NCBI RefSeq assembly: GCF_000281065.1
Contig: NZ_AKKK01000031.1
Location: 1 to 45,071, forward strand
Source: Arthrobacter sp. M2012083
GTDB lineage: Bacteria > Actinomycetota > Actinomycetes > Actinomycetales > Micrococcaceae
Direction: 5' to 3'
DNA length: 45,071 nucleotides
Part shown: piece by piece, positions 37,753 through 45,071 of the stretch
Numbering within the stretch: position 1 is the first letter of the stretch
Layout: each line of letters opens with the position of its first letter
Program-made: the position numbers and the translations under genes
The notes under the pieces: generated by a model
Told to the model about the DNA's origin: nothing
Databases searched by the model: none
The model's input: the letters and a program-made list of their open reading frames with translations, nothing else

Positions 37753-37857
37753 ATTGTCAACACTTATCCGAAGGACCCATTTGGTATTTCTTCATGGTTA
37801 GTAACAGGTCTTGTTGACAAGCCATTTATGGCGGCTGGCATTCTTTAGGTTAAGACG

Positions 37858-37889
37858 CGTTGACCCCGGCTCGAAAGCCGGGGTCAACG
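37858..37889. terminator. Bidirectional terminator between convergent genes
   Basis: A perfect 14-bp inverted repeat (37858-37871 and 37876-37889) with a CGAA tetraloop. On the plus strand it is followed by TGTTTGTTGT. It lies between the MprF-like gene and the convergent cold-shock gene and can serve both. The 105 bases between the upstream stop and the stem hold nothing else recognisable. Confidence 0.85.
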
Positions 37890-37930
37890 TGTTTGTTGTA
37901 TCTGCGACAAGCAGGGATCAACGGGTGAGA

Positions 37931-38134
37931 CTAGACGACCGTAACGCCGGTTGCCTGGGGGCCCTTGGCTCCCTGACCGATCTCGAACTGAACGCGCTGG
38001 TTCTCATCGAGGGTCTTGAAGCCACCGGTCTGGATCTCGGAATAGTGAACGAAAACGTCTCCATCCGCGTCATCCGGGGTGATGAAGCCGAAGCCCTTTT
38101 CAGCGTTGAACCACTTGACGGTTCCCAGTGCCAT
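37931..38134 (-). CDS. Cold-shock protein, CspA family
   Basis: 67-residue single OB-fold RNA chaperone starting [23 protein letters not shown]1 is KGFGFI (13-18) and RNP2 DVFVHY (26-31). The ATG at 38134 has GAGGAG about 8 bases before it. It binds single-stranded RNA and DNA and melts secondary structure, usually in the cold or during growth. The upstream leader carries a hairpin. Confidence 0.97.
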   Translation of the reverse strand: MALGTVKWFNAEKGFGFITPDDADGDVFVHYSEIQTGGFKTLDENQRVQFEIGQGAKGPQATGVTVV

Positions 38135-38434
38135 GTATTTCTCCTCATTGTGGAACATCAGTCCGATACACCTCGTACCGGGTTTGTTACTCCGCGAGAA
38201 GACCTGAATACCGCACAAGCCTGGGCTTGGTTGATTCGCAGGAGCTTCACGCTCGCAACTGGTCTTGCGAGCATGAAAACCACCTACACAAAGACTGCTA
38301 CAACACTTTCATGAGCTCTGCCGGAGGTCAACGGTGTTTCGGGCAATTCAGGAAAATTTTCGGTAAAAAGAAGGTAACGTCGGCTTCTGCAATTCACCAA
38401 AGTCCTTTTCGCTACAACCAAGGCAGTCGCTCAA
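38135..38434 (-). promoter_or_regulatory. Cold-shock gene leader and promoter region
   Basis: 300 bases with no gene. On the minus strand, TTGACC (38332-38327) is a possible -35, with only weak -10 candidates after it. A hairpin GCTCGCAA/TTGCGAGC with a 6-base loop (38251-38272) lies about 120 bases before the start codon. Long structured leaders that act as temperature switches are known for csp genes; that this one does so is inferred. Confidence 0.4.
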
Positions 38435-39682
38435 CTAAGACAACCACTGGCCATTGCGCATTACGCCTGTCAGTTCCAGATCCTCGTTTGTTACTACGAC
38501 ATCGGCCCGGAGTCCCCGGCGGAGCCCGCCTATTTCGTCGGAAAGTCCCAAGACAGCAGCCGGGACCGCTGTCGCCGAGCAAATTGCGTCGGGAAGCGCG
38601 ACGCCGGCTGCCACCGTTTTGCTGACGACTTCCAAGAGCGTGGAGGTGCCCCCGGCGATGGAGCCGGTGGCATCCAGTGTGGCCACGCCATCGATGACAG
38701 TGACCGGCGATGGGCCAAGCATGTAGTTGCCGTCGGACAGTCCTGCCGCGGCCATGGAATCCGTTACCAGCACGATGTTGCCCGCTCCCACCAACTGGAA
38801 GACGGTGGCCACGGTGCTGGGGTCCAAATGCGTTCCGTCAGCAATGAGTTCAACCACTGCCTTCCCTTCCTGGGCCATGCGGAGGCATGCCGCGACGGGA
38901 CCAGGAGCACGGTGATGCAGGGGCGGCATCCCATTGAAAAGGTGTGTGACCGTGGGGAGCGAGCTGACGCCGTCGAATCCTGCTGACTCGAGTCCCTCGC
39001 GGGCCGCAGCCAGCGACGCGGCGGCTGTGGCGTCGTCGCAGTCCGTGTGACCCAAGGAAGGGGTGACTCCATGGGAAGTCATCAAGTCCACCAAGGCAGC
39101 AGCGCCCGGAAGCTCCGGGGCGTAAGTCATGGTGGCGAGTTTACCCGCAGCGGCGCCCACCAGTTCGTCCATGAGTTCCAGGTCGGGTTCCAGCAGGTAG
39201 TCCGGATTCTGTGCCCCGCAACGGGCATGGGATAGGAAAGGGCCTTCAAGGTGAATACCGGCCACGAGGCCTTCGTCCACGAGCTTCACGTAAAGCTCGA
39301 TGCCTCGAAGCAGATCTGCCCGGGGAGCGGTGACCATGCTGGCAAGGAACGTGGTGGTTCCTGAGCGATGCAGGAATTCCACTGCCCTACGCGCCGAGCC
39401 TTCTTCGCCGCCAGGGAAATCGCCGCCGTTACCACCATGGCAGTGAAGGTCCACGAGTCCAGGGAAAATGTAGCTGCCGCTGGGGATCCCTAAGCGGACT
39501 GCGCTCTGGAAGCCCTCGAACTCCTGGGGATCGAAGCCTTTGGCCGGTCCCGCGTAGGCAATTCTGTCCCCGTCGACGGCAACCAGGCCGTCTTCCACTA
39601 CCTCCCCGTCGCTAACAAGCGTTCCTCGGATGATCTGATGGCTCGGAGCGGAGGAAGAGGGAAAACCGGATGCGACAGTCAT
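38435..39682 (-). CDS. nagA: N-acetylglucosamine-6-phosphate deacetylase
   Basis: 415-residue amidohydrolase that removes the acetyl group from GlcNAc-6-P, feeding amino-sugar catabolism and wall recycling. The metal and catalytic residues are in GLVDLHCHGG (H80, H82), HLEGPF (E146), LGHTD (H212), THLFNGM (H247) and VTDSM (D308). The ATG at 39682 is chosen over an earlier in-frame start because TAGAAT lies 7 bases before it. No nagB, nagK or transporter genes are adjacent. Confidence 0.93.
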   Translation of the reverse strand: MTVASGFPSSSAPSHQIIRGTLVSDGEVVEDGLVAVDGDRIAYAGPAKGFDPQEFEGFQSAVRLGIPSGSYIFPGLVDLHCHGGNGGDFPGGEEGSARRAVEFLHRSGTTTFLASMVTAPRADLLRGIELYVKLVDEGLVAGIHLEGPFLSHARCGAQNPDYLLEPDLELMDELVGAAAGKLATMTYAPELPGAAALVDLMTSHGVTPSLGHTDCDDATAAASLAAAREGLESAGFDGVSSLPTVTHLFNGMPPLHHRAPGPVAACLRMAQEGKAVVELIADGTHLDPSTVATVFQLVGAGNIVLVTDSMAAAGLSDGNYMLGPSPVTVIDGVATLDATGSIAGGTSTLLEVVSKTVAAGVALPDAICSATAVPAAVLGLSDEIGGLRRGLRADVVVTNEDLELTGVMRNGQWLS

Positions 39683-39689
39683 GATTCCG

Positions 39690-39695
39690 ATTCTA
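39690..39695 (-). promoter_or_regulatory. -10 element of a probable leaderless promoter for nagA
   Basis: TAGAAT on the minus strand, 7 bases before the ATG at 39682. No clear -35 is visible. Confidence 0.5.
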
Positions 39696-39729
39696 GTGGC
39701 CCGCGGCACAGTCTCCCGAAGGGGATAAC

Positions 39730-40425
39730 TCAGAAGAGCCGTGACTCGCTGTCATCCACACCGCGCATGGCGTCATAATCCAGGGTGACACAATCGATTC
39801 CGCGGTCGTTGGCCAGTACCTTCGCTTGCGGCTTGATTTGTTGGGCAGCGAAAATGCCCCTCACGGGGGCCAGCAGGGGGTCGCGGTTGAGCAGTTCAAG
39901 GTACCGCGTGAGCTGTTCCACACCGTCGATGTCTCCACGGCGTTTCAGCTCAATGGCAACAGTGGCGCCGTCAGCATCCCTTGCCAGGATGTCCACAGGG
40001 CCGATGGCTGTGAAGTACTCGCGACGTATGAGGGAGTAACCGGATCCCAGGAGCTCGATTTGCTCGGCCAGCAGCCTTTGGAGATCTGCTTCGACGCCGT
40101 CCTTGATCAGGCCGGGATCAGTGCCGAGTTCGTGCGAGGTGTCGTGCAGTTGCTCATAGATGTTGATGATGAGGCGGTCATCTGTTTTGGCCGACTGAAC
40201 CGTCCACTGTTCCACCACGCCTTCCTCTACTTCGGTTTCCTCCGGCGAGGTCACCCGAAGGGTCGCAGGGGGGCTCATCCAGTTCAGCGGCTTGTAGGAA
40301 CCGCCGTCGGAATGCACCAACACCGATCCATCCGCTTTGACCAGTAGGAGCCGGGTAGCGAGGGGAAGATGGGCCTTGAGGCGGCCAACGTAATCAACAG
40401 AACAACGGGCTATGACGAGTCGCAC
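39730..40425 (-). CDS. nucS: Mismatch-specific endonuclease NucS/EndoMS
   Basis: 231-residue nuclease that cuts both strands at mismatches. It underlies the MutS/MutL-independent mismatch repair of Actinobacteria. The N-terminal dimer and DNA-binding domain starts [16 protein letters not shown]. The C-terminal RecB-like nuclease holds D145 (GPVDIL), E159 and K161 (IELKRR). The C-terminal SRLF resembles the sliding-clamp-binding tail of the family. The GTG at 40425 is chosen: it matches known N-termini and lies 7 bases after TAATGT, while the GTG at 40434 would sit inside that -10. It is divergent from a small zinc-ribbon gene. Confidence 0.95.
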   Translation of the reverse strand: MRLVIARCSVDYVGRLKAHLPLATRLLLVKADGSVLVHSDGGSYKPLNWMSPPATLRVTSPEETEVEEGVVEQWTVQSAKTDDRLIINIYEQLHDTSHELGTDPGLIKDGVEADLQRLLAEQIELLGSGYSLIRREYFTAIGPVDILARDADGATVAIELKRRGDIDGVEQLTRYLELLNRDPLLAPVRGIFAAQQIKPQAKVLANDRGIDCVTLDYDAMRGVDDSESRLF

Positions 40426-40432
40426 CCGCCCC

Positions 40433-40438
40433 ACATTA
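40433..40438 (-). promoter_or_regulatory. -10 element of a probable leaderless promoter for nucS
   Basis: TAATGT on the minus strand, followed by GGGGCGG and the GTG at 40425. It decides the start codon of nucS. Confidence 0.5.
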
Positions 40439-40482
40439 CCGTCTCACCATCTACAACAGGGTGGCTGGGGCAGAATGGAAGC

Positions 40483-40830
40483 ATGCCCCGCTCCAACCGT
40501 CCTCGTCGCAACGCGTCCAGCACACGCTCCGGCAACGCCGGTGGCAGCAAATGGACGGAACCGACGCCGGAGCTTGACCTTGAGCGGGCACGCGGCGGCA
40601 TTGCACGGCGTGAGAGTGCACCGGACGGCGACTGGATGGTGCGGACCATGACGGCCAAAAAGGCAGAAAAGCAATACATCTGCCCTGGTTGTTCCACCGC
40701 GATCCTGCCGGGCATAGCCCACTTGGTGGTGTGGTCGGACAGCCATCTCTTCGGGCAAGCCGCGGGCTTGGCCGAACGCAGGCACTGGCATACCAATTGC
40801 TGGACATCCCGGACGTACCGCTACCGCTGA
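40483..40830 (+). CDS. Small zinc-ribbon-like actinobacterial protein
   Basis: 115-residue protein. The N-terminal 25 residues are basic and disordered (MPRSNRPRRN). Residues 65-107 carry possible zinc ligands: CPGC (C67, C70), H80, H101/H103 and C106 (HWHTNCW). The family is conserved in Actinobacteria and is often labelled ATP/GTP-binding protein, but no P-loop is visible, so that label is not supported. It is divergent from nucS across 57 bases, which would fit a DNA-related role, but that is only context. CAGAAT lies 6 bases before the ATG. Confidence 0.75.
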   Translation: MPRSNRPRRNASSTRSGNAGGSKWTEPTPELDLERARGGIARRESAPDGDWMVRTMTAKKAEKQYICPGCSTAILPGIAHLVVWSDSHLFGQAAGLAERRHWHTNCWTSRTYRYR

Positions 40831-40836
40831 TTCCCT

Positions 40837-40842
40837 TAGGCT
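40837..40842 (+). promoter_or_regulatory. -10 element of a probable leaderless promoter for the hydrolase gene
   Basis: TAGGCT followed by 7 bases and the ATG at 40850; identical to the hexamer before argS. Confidence 0.5.
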
Positions 40843-40849
40843 TGGTTGC

Positions 40850-41644
40850 ATGACTTTCGACCCCGCCTCGTTCGTTTTCACCCCGCAGGACGCACCATCG
40901 GAAATTCGTGCTTCCACGGTTCTCCCCGCCCTGCGCGAGAATGTGGAGTTCACCACCGAGGACGGCAAGGTGTTGCTGGGCGAGCTCGCACTCCCCGCAT
41001 CAGGGGAAATAACCGCAACGCTGATCACGCTCCACCCGCTGCCCACACACGGTGGATTCATGGATTCCCACGTATACCGCAAGGCCTCCTACCGGCTGCC
41101 CGCGCTGGCGGGAGTTGCAGTCCTGCGCTTCAACACGCGGGGCACGGCGTCACCGCGGGGCACCAGCGACGGTCAGTTCGAGGAAGGCATTGGTGAGCGC
41201 TACGACGTTGAAGCTGCCGTCCGGTTCGCTGTGGAACGCGGGCTCCCGAACCGCTGGCTCGTCGGGTGGTCTTTCGGCACCGAACTCGCCCTCATGTACG
41301 GGGCGGTGGAGCCTGTGGCAGCGCAAATCGAAGGAGCGGTGCTACTGTCCCCGCCCTTGCACCGCGCCACGGACGTGCACCTCAAGGAGTGGGCAGCCGC
41401 CGGGAAGCCGTTGACGGTCCTGGTGCCGGAACACGACGACTACCTGCAGCCTGCTGAAGCAGCCCAGCGGTTCAGTCTTGTACCGCAAGCCCGGCTTGTC
41501 GGCGTCGACGGTGCAAAACACCTTTGGGTGGGCGAGAAGTACGCGGCCCGCGTCCTGGATGAAATCGTCGACGACGTCACTGTGGCAGGTGCCGGAGTGG
41601 ACGGCCTGCCACGCGAGTGGGCGGGGCCGGTCGCGAGTGCTTGA
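40850..41644 (+). CDS. Alpha/beta hydrolase of the dienelactone/dipeptidyl-peptidase-like group
   Basis: 264-residue soluble hydrolase. The nucleophile S141 is in GWSFGTE, the acid is D196 or D197 in PEHDDYLQ, and H224 is in GAKHLWVGE. The oxyanion area is HPLPTHGG, with FNTRGTASPRG as the usual loop. The substrate is unknown. The last codons (GPVASA and the TGA) come from a degenerate copy of the 19-bp repeat that follows, so the C-terminus has been shaped by repeat growth. Confidence 0.82.
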   Translation: MTFDPASFVFTPQDAPSEIRASTVLPALRENVEFTTEDGKVLLGELALPASGEITATLITLHPLPTHGGFMDSHVYRKASYRLPALAGVAVLRFNTRGTASPRGTSDGQFEEGIGERYDVEAAVRFAVERGLPNRWLVGWSFGTELALMYGAVEPVAAQIEGAVLLSPPLHRATDVHLKEWAAAGKPLTVLVPEHDDYLQPAEAAQRFSLVPQARLVGVDGAKHLWVGEKYAARVLDEIVDDVTVAGAGVDGLPREWAGPVASA

Positions 41645-41716
41645 CCCGGTCGCGGGTGCTTGACCCGGTCGCGGGTGCTTGACCCGGTCGCGGGTGCTTG
41701 ACCCGGTCGCGGGTAC
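41641..41716. repeat. 19-bp tandem repeat, four copies
   Basis: Four consecutive units of TTGACCCGGTCGCGGGTGC (the last has A in place of G near its end). A degenerate partial copy lies at 41625-41640. Each unit holds ACCCG/CGGGT with a 4-base loop. The hydrolase stop is inside the first unit, and the convergent transporter stop begins at the base after the last. The whole convergent gap is therefore repeat. Confidence 0.95.
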
Positions 41717-43024
41717 TCAGTGCCGATCTTGGCGGACGATGAATACTTCCTTGATCAGCAGCATGATTGCTGCCGCCGTTGGGATCGCGATCAGTGCGCC
41801 AAGTACGCCGAGCAGGCTGCCGCCGGCAATCACCGAGATCACCGCCACGGCCCCCGGTACAGCTACTGCGCGCTGCATGATGCGCGGTGAAATGAAGTAC
41901 GCCTCGAACTGCAGGTAGGCGAAGTAGGCGATTGCGTAGATCACGGCTGTCTGCCAGCCAGCGGTAAGTGCTACCAGGATGACTACAACTGCCGCGATCA
42001 TGCCGCCTACCAGGGGAATGAACGCCAACAGGGCAACGACGAAGGCAAGCAGGACGCTGAAGGGGATGCCCAGGATGGTCATCAGGATGAAGGCAAAAAT
42101 TGCGTTCAGGAGGGCAACGCAAACCTGGCCTATGACGTAGTTGCCCACGGAGTCTGTGATCGCTTCGGAAAGCGCCTCAACACGTGGACGGCGGGATCGG
42201 GGAGCGAGGCGATAGGCCCATTTCTTCATCGATGGCAGGGCTGCCAGGAAGTAAAGGCTGAGGACCAGGACGATCAGGGAACCGAACAGGCCGTTGGCCA
42301 CGGTGGAACCGAAACCGACCACACCGCCGAAGATGCCGCCCATCGCTTCGGGATCCTTGACGAACTTGTCCAGCTCAGTGGTGATGCGGTCACGCACGCC
42401 AAATTGGCTGTCTGCGTTGCGGAAGAAGTCCGAGTCCAGGAAGCTGCGGATCCACTCCGGGGCTTGGCGGACGATTTCCGATACCTGCTCCACGATGGTG
42501 GGAATCAGCGTTGCAAAGAAGCCGGCCACCGCAAGCACGAGGGCTGAGACGGAGATGAGGATGCCGGCGGGCCGGGGCACTTTGCGCCCTTCCAGCCAGC
42601 GGACCACGGGATCAAGCCCGAGGGCGATGAAGAGTGCCGCGACGATCCACAAGATGAGCTGGGTGGTGTTGCTGGCGATGTAGAACACGGCAAGGGCAAT
42701 GCCGACGCCTGCCGTACCCATGAATCCGACGTACACAGGGTGCTGGGATGACATCCGCGGGCCGGGGGCTCCGAAGCCGTGGTCGTCCTCGGGGCGGAAG
42801 CCTTCGTGGGCTTCATCCGATTCAGCTTCCGGGGGCATCTCGAAACGTACGCGGTTCCGGGCGCCGGGGATGGGTTGCCTGAGCCTGCGGCTGATAGCAG
42901 CAAGGCGTCCGGTACGGACCGGAACCGTAGCAGCCGGCACCGTTGCGGAGGTGCCCTCGGAAGGGGCATCCACCGCACTTGCCCCGGGCTCATCGGCGGG
43001 ACGGGGCTCCATGTGGTCTTTCAC
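41717..43024 (-). CDS. AI-2E family transporter (YdiK/PerM-like)
   Basis: 435-residue membrane protein. A polar N-terminal tail of about 100 residues rich in Pro/Ala/Glu precedes 7-8 helices of the AI-2E (formerly DUF20) family. Typical sites are LIVLVLSLYFLAALPSMKKW and the C-terminal IAGGSLLGVLGALIAIPTAA. Members export small molecules or ions, including autoinducer-2 and, in some cases, Na+/H+ exchange; the substrate cannot be told. The start is GTG at 43024, or ATG at 43012; neither has a strong ribosome site. Upstream there are 217 bases to the divergent membrane-protein gene, with no confident regulatory site. Confidence 0.85.
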   Translation of the reverse strand: MKDHMEPRPADEPGASAVDAPSEGTSATVPAATVPVRTGRLAAISRRLRQPIPGARNRVRFEMPPEAESDEAHEGFRPEDDHGFGAPGPRMSSQHPVYVGFMGTAGVGIALAVFYIASNTTQLILWIVAALFIALGLDPVVRWLEGRKVPRPAGILISVSALVLAVAGFFATLIPTIVEQVSEIVRQAPEWIRSFLDSDFFRNADSQFGVRDRITTELDKFVKDPEAMGGIFGGVVGFGSTVANGLFGSLIVLVLSLYFLAALPSMKKWAYRLAPRSRRPRVEALSEAITDSVGNYVIGQVCVALLNAIFAFILMTILGIPFSVLLAFVVALLAFIPLVGGMIAAVVVILVALTAGWQTAVIYAIAYFAYLQFEAYFISPRIMQRAVAVPGAVAVISVIAGGSLLGVLGALIAIPTAAAIMLLIKEVFIVRQDRH

Positions 43025-43241
43025 GCGGTTTAGCTGCCTTTTCAGTGGTGGTACGGAGTGGACTTAGGCGTTGGAAGGCCCGGATATCATGATCATCGCC
43101 ACACTATCAGGAGCGCGGAATGGCGCTGCAGCGGCGCGGTGGCGGGCTTTTGGGGATGTCGGGGAGATCACCTCGATCTGACTCTCTGATAACAAAACGG
43201 TTACCCTTGAAGTTCAACGACCGCTGATGATAGGTGATCCT

Positions 43242-45050
43242 GTGCGTTTGAAGACTGCAGCCTTGCTGGTGCTGCTGGGCCTGCTGACGATGCTGGCCGG
43301 TATTGGCCAGCTGACTTTTTGGGCCCCCTCCGAGACCGTGACGGCTTCGGTTCCCAGCGATACCAAAGCTGCCCCGCTGACCGTGATCGACCAAAAGTTG
43401 ATCGCCCTCCATGACGGGCCGGTGAAGATCAAGATCCAGGGTGAAGGCAACTTCATTGTTGCCACGGGACGCCCGGACGACGTCCAAGCCTGGGTCGGCG
43501 AGACTGCCCACAATACGTTGACCGGTGTCTCAGCGGACCAGAAGTCGCTGGAGGTGTCCTCTGCCGATGGCGAGGCCACGGCGCCTTCCCCGGCTGGATC
43601 CGATTTGTGGGTCAGCACGGAGGACGCCAGCGGCGATCTGGACTACACGTGGAACCCTCCCGCCGATGGTGAGTGGTCCCTGCTGGTTGCCGGCGACGGT
43701 ACCCAACCTGCGCCGTCGTCGATTTCCATGACGTTCCCGAACAACGCCACCACCCCTTGGGCAGTGCCGCTGATTGTCTTGGGCATCATCATCATCCTGA
43801 TCGGAGCGGCGCTGCCGTTCATCGCTAAAGCGCTCAGTAACCGCCGCAAGCACGACGACGACGAGCCGCGCGATGGCGGAGAGACCACCACGCTCCCGGT
43901 GCAGTCCTCTACTGCTAAGTCGCCGGGCGTTGAGGCGCACACTACCCAGTCGCCCACTACCCAGTCGCCCACAGTTCAGCCGCCTGCTGGCGACCGAGGC
44001 CGTCGCCCCGGTGCCGGCACCGAAGGTCCAGCCCTCCGCGTCACGGCTCTCGCCGCTACGCTGGCAGCCGTCCTGGTCGGAGGGACGGCAGTCGCCGCCC
44101 AAGCCACGACCACCCCCGAGGCCACCACGACCTCGTCCGCTGCGGCAACTGCCGAAGGCGGGACGCCTGTCATGCTGGAATCCCAGCTGCAGCGGATCCT
44201 TGAGCAGGTAGCGAGCACTGTGGATGCGGCGGACGCTGCCAAGGACGCGGCTAAATTGGCGCCGCGCGTGGACAAGATGGAACTCCAGATCCGGACCCAG
44301 AACTACAAGATCCGGTCCGCTGTGTCTGCGTACGAGCCGCGCATGCCGGTGCGGGCTACCAAGCTTCAGAGCAGTGTTATCAGCACCAAGCGGGACTGGC
44401 CCCGAACCGTCTTCGCCCTCACCCAGGGTGAAGGAAACGTGGTGCCGCAGGTCCTGACCCTTGTGCAGCTTTCGCCTCGTGAAAACTACAAGTTGTGGGG
44501 CAGCGCGCCGCTGCAGCCCGGCACCAACTTCCCGTCATTCCCCATTCCGCGCAACGGAACTGAGGCTGTGCCGGCGAGTGACAGCACAGGCCTGGCCTAC
44601 AGCGGTAATGAGGCCTTGGAAATCCTGAGTGAAATGCTGACGAACCCGGATTCGCCCAACCGAAGCAAGTTGGCCGACGGGCAGTCTTCCCCTTACATCG
44701 CCGGGGCACTTGCCTACCAGGCGGACACTGTGAAGAACGGAACCAGCGCAAACTTCAAGTTCACGCATACGCCGGTCACCAACCAGACTGTGGTGTTGCG
44801 GACAGCTGACGGCGGCGCCGTTGTTGTGGGACGTTTGGATTTTGCTTTCGAAGGCACGCCCAAGGCGGCAGGCGACAAGCTTGTGCTTGAGGACGATTCC
44901 GCAGTCTTCGCCGGTGGTAAGGAAACCACTACGGGCATGGTTCTGAACTTCGCCGAATCAGTGGCTGTGTACATTCCGCCGGCAGGTTCTGCGGACCCCA
45001 TGAAGCTCGTGGCGGCCACCCGCGGGTTGGTCGGAGCCAGCTTCAAATAA
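43242..45050 (+). CDS. Membrane-anchored protein of unknown function with three hydrophobic segments
   Basis: 602-residue protein. TM1 is at about 5-27, an extracytosolic beta-rich domain at about 30-170, TM2 at about 172-197, and a charged cytosolic Thr/Ser/Pro linker with TQSPTTQSPTVQPP at about 200-262. TM3 (about 267-290) leads to a second external domain of about 310 residues that begins with an Ala-rich helix. That domain contains LTQGEGNVVPQVLTLVQLSPRENYKLWG cut by Pro/Ser-rich loops. I do not recognise the family. The GTG at 43242 is preferred, with AGGTGA before it; an ATG at 43227 lacks a ribosome site. It could be a sensor or wall-associated scaffold, but nothing in the sequence decides this. 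Confidence 0.7.
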   Translation: MRLKTAALLVLLGLLTMLAGIGQLTFWAPSETVTASVPSDTKAAPLTVIDQKLIALHDGPVKIKIQGEGNFIVATGRPDDVQAWVGETAHNTLTGVSADQKSLEVSSADGEATAPSPAGSDLWVSTEDASGDLDYTWNPPADGEWSLLVAGDGTQPAPSSISMTFPNNATTPWAVPLIVLGIIIILIGAALPFIAKALSNRRKHDDDEPRDGGETTTLPVQSSTAKSPGVEAHTTQSPTTQSPTVQPPAGDRGRRPGAGTEGPALRVTALAATLAAVLVGGTAVAAQATTTPEATTTSSAAATAEGGTPVMLESQLQRILEQVASTVDAADAAKDAAKLAPRVDKMELQIRTQNYKIRSAVSAYEPRMPVRATKLQSSVISTKRDWPRTVFALTQGEGNVVPQVLTLVQLSPRENYKLWGSAPLQPGTNFPSFPIPRNGTEAVPASDSTGLAYSGNEALEILSEMLTNPDSPNRSKLADGQSSPYIAGALAYQADTVKNGTSANFKFTHTPVTNQTVVLRTADGGAVVVGRLDFAFEGTPKAAGDKLVLEDDSAVFAGGKETTTGMVLNFAESVAVYIPPAGSADPMKLVAATRGLVGASFK

Positions 45051-45071
45051 GGCATACCCATGGCAGGGGGG

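Noticed and set aside
38273..38314. 13-codon plus-strand mini-frame ([13 protein letters not shown]) upstream of the cold-shock gene
   Set aside because: No ribosome site, antisense to the csp leader and without conservation evidence.
40426..40434. Upstream GTG start for nucS
   Set aside because: It falls inside the likely -10 element, and known NucS proteins begin at the downstream GTG.
41641..41716. Tandem repeat as a CRISPR array
   Set aside because: Units are contiguous with no spacers and no cas genes are nearby.

Overview
The window is a stretch of actinobacterial chromosome of about 60% G+C. It most resembles Micrococcaceae of the Arthrobacter/Paenarthrobacter type. The basis is gene order (argS-lysA-hom-thrC-thrB-rho-prfA-prmC-sua5-wecA-atp operon-DUF2550), an actinobacterial Rho with a long Arg/Asn/Asp-rich insert, an actinobacterial NucS, frequent GTG starts and many apparently leaderless starts. 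This is inferred from the sequence only. I see no phage, insertion sequence, integrase or CRISPR array; apart from some accessory genes at the left, the window is mostly conserved backbone.

Left part (1-10.2 kb). On the minus strand lie the HrpA helicase (its 3' end is cut by the window edge) and a WYL regulator just upstream of it. A 56-residue membrane protein is divergent from a GlxA/FtrA-like regulator, with a 10-bp inverted repeat between them. A protealysin-type M4 protease is followed by its probable inhibitor emfourin. Next come a tRNA-Arg(CCG) and a compact three-gene flavin electron-transfer operon: an FMN-binding lipoprotein, ApbE, and a fusion of an RnfD/NqrB-like membrane domain with a ferredoxin-reductase domain.

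Centre (10.3-25.5 kb). One plus-strand run carries argS, the lysine/threonine genes lysA-hom-thrC-thrB, and rho with a structured leader. A 120-bp nested palindrome then stands where rpmE is found in mycobacteria and Streptomyces. After it come prfA, prmC, a Sua5/YrdC gene, and three genes for lipid-linked surface polysaccharide: a TagA/WecG-type transferase, a GT2 glycosyltransferase and a WecA/MraY-type phosphotransferase.

ATP synthase (25.5-33.5 kb). Two small AtpI/AtpZ-type membrane genes lead atpBEFHAGDC. Subunit epsilon is short and lacks the usual C-terminal helices. A 16-bp-stem hairpin lies inside the operon between atpA and atpG.

Right part (33.5-45 kb). It holds a DUF2550 gene, a membrane-anchored esterase translationally coupled to an 833-residue protein (inactive-rhomboid-like membrane domain plus an MprF-type DUF2156 domain), a cold-shock gene, nagA, and nucS divergent from a small zinc-ribbon-like gene. 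An alpha/beta hydrolase follows, whose stop codon lies inside a 19-bp tandem repeat that fills the gap to a convergent AI-2E family transporter. The last gene is a large membrane-anchored protein of unknown function.

Best candidates for a second look: the flavinylation operon, the pseudo-rhomboid/aminoacyl-lipid pair, the palindrome between rho and prfA, the 30-bp palindrome inside thrB, and the alternative hairpins upstream of the WYL regulator.
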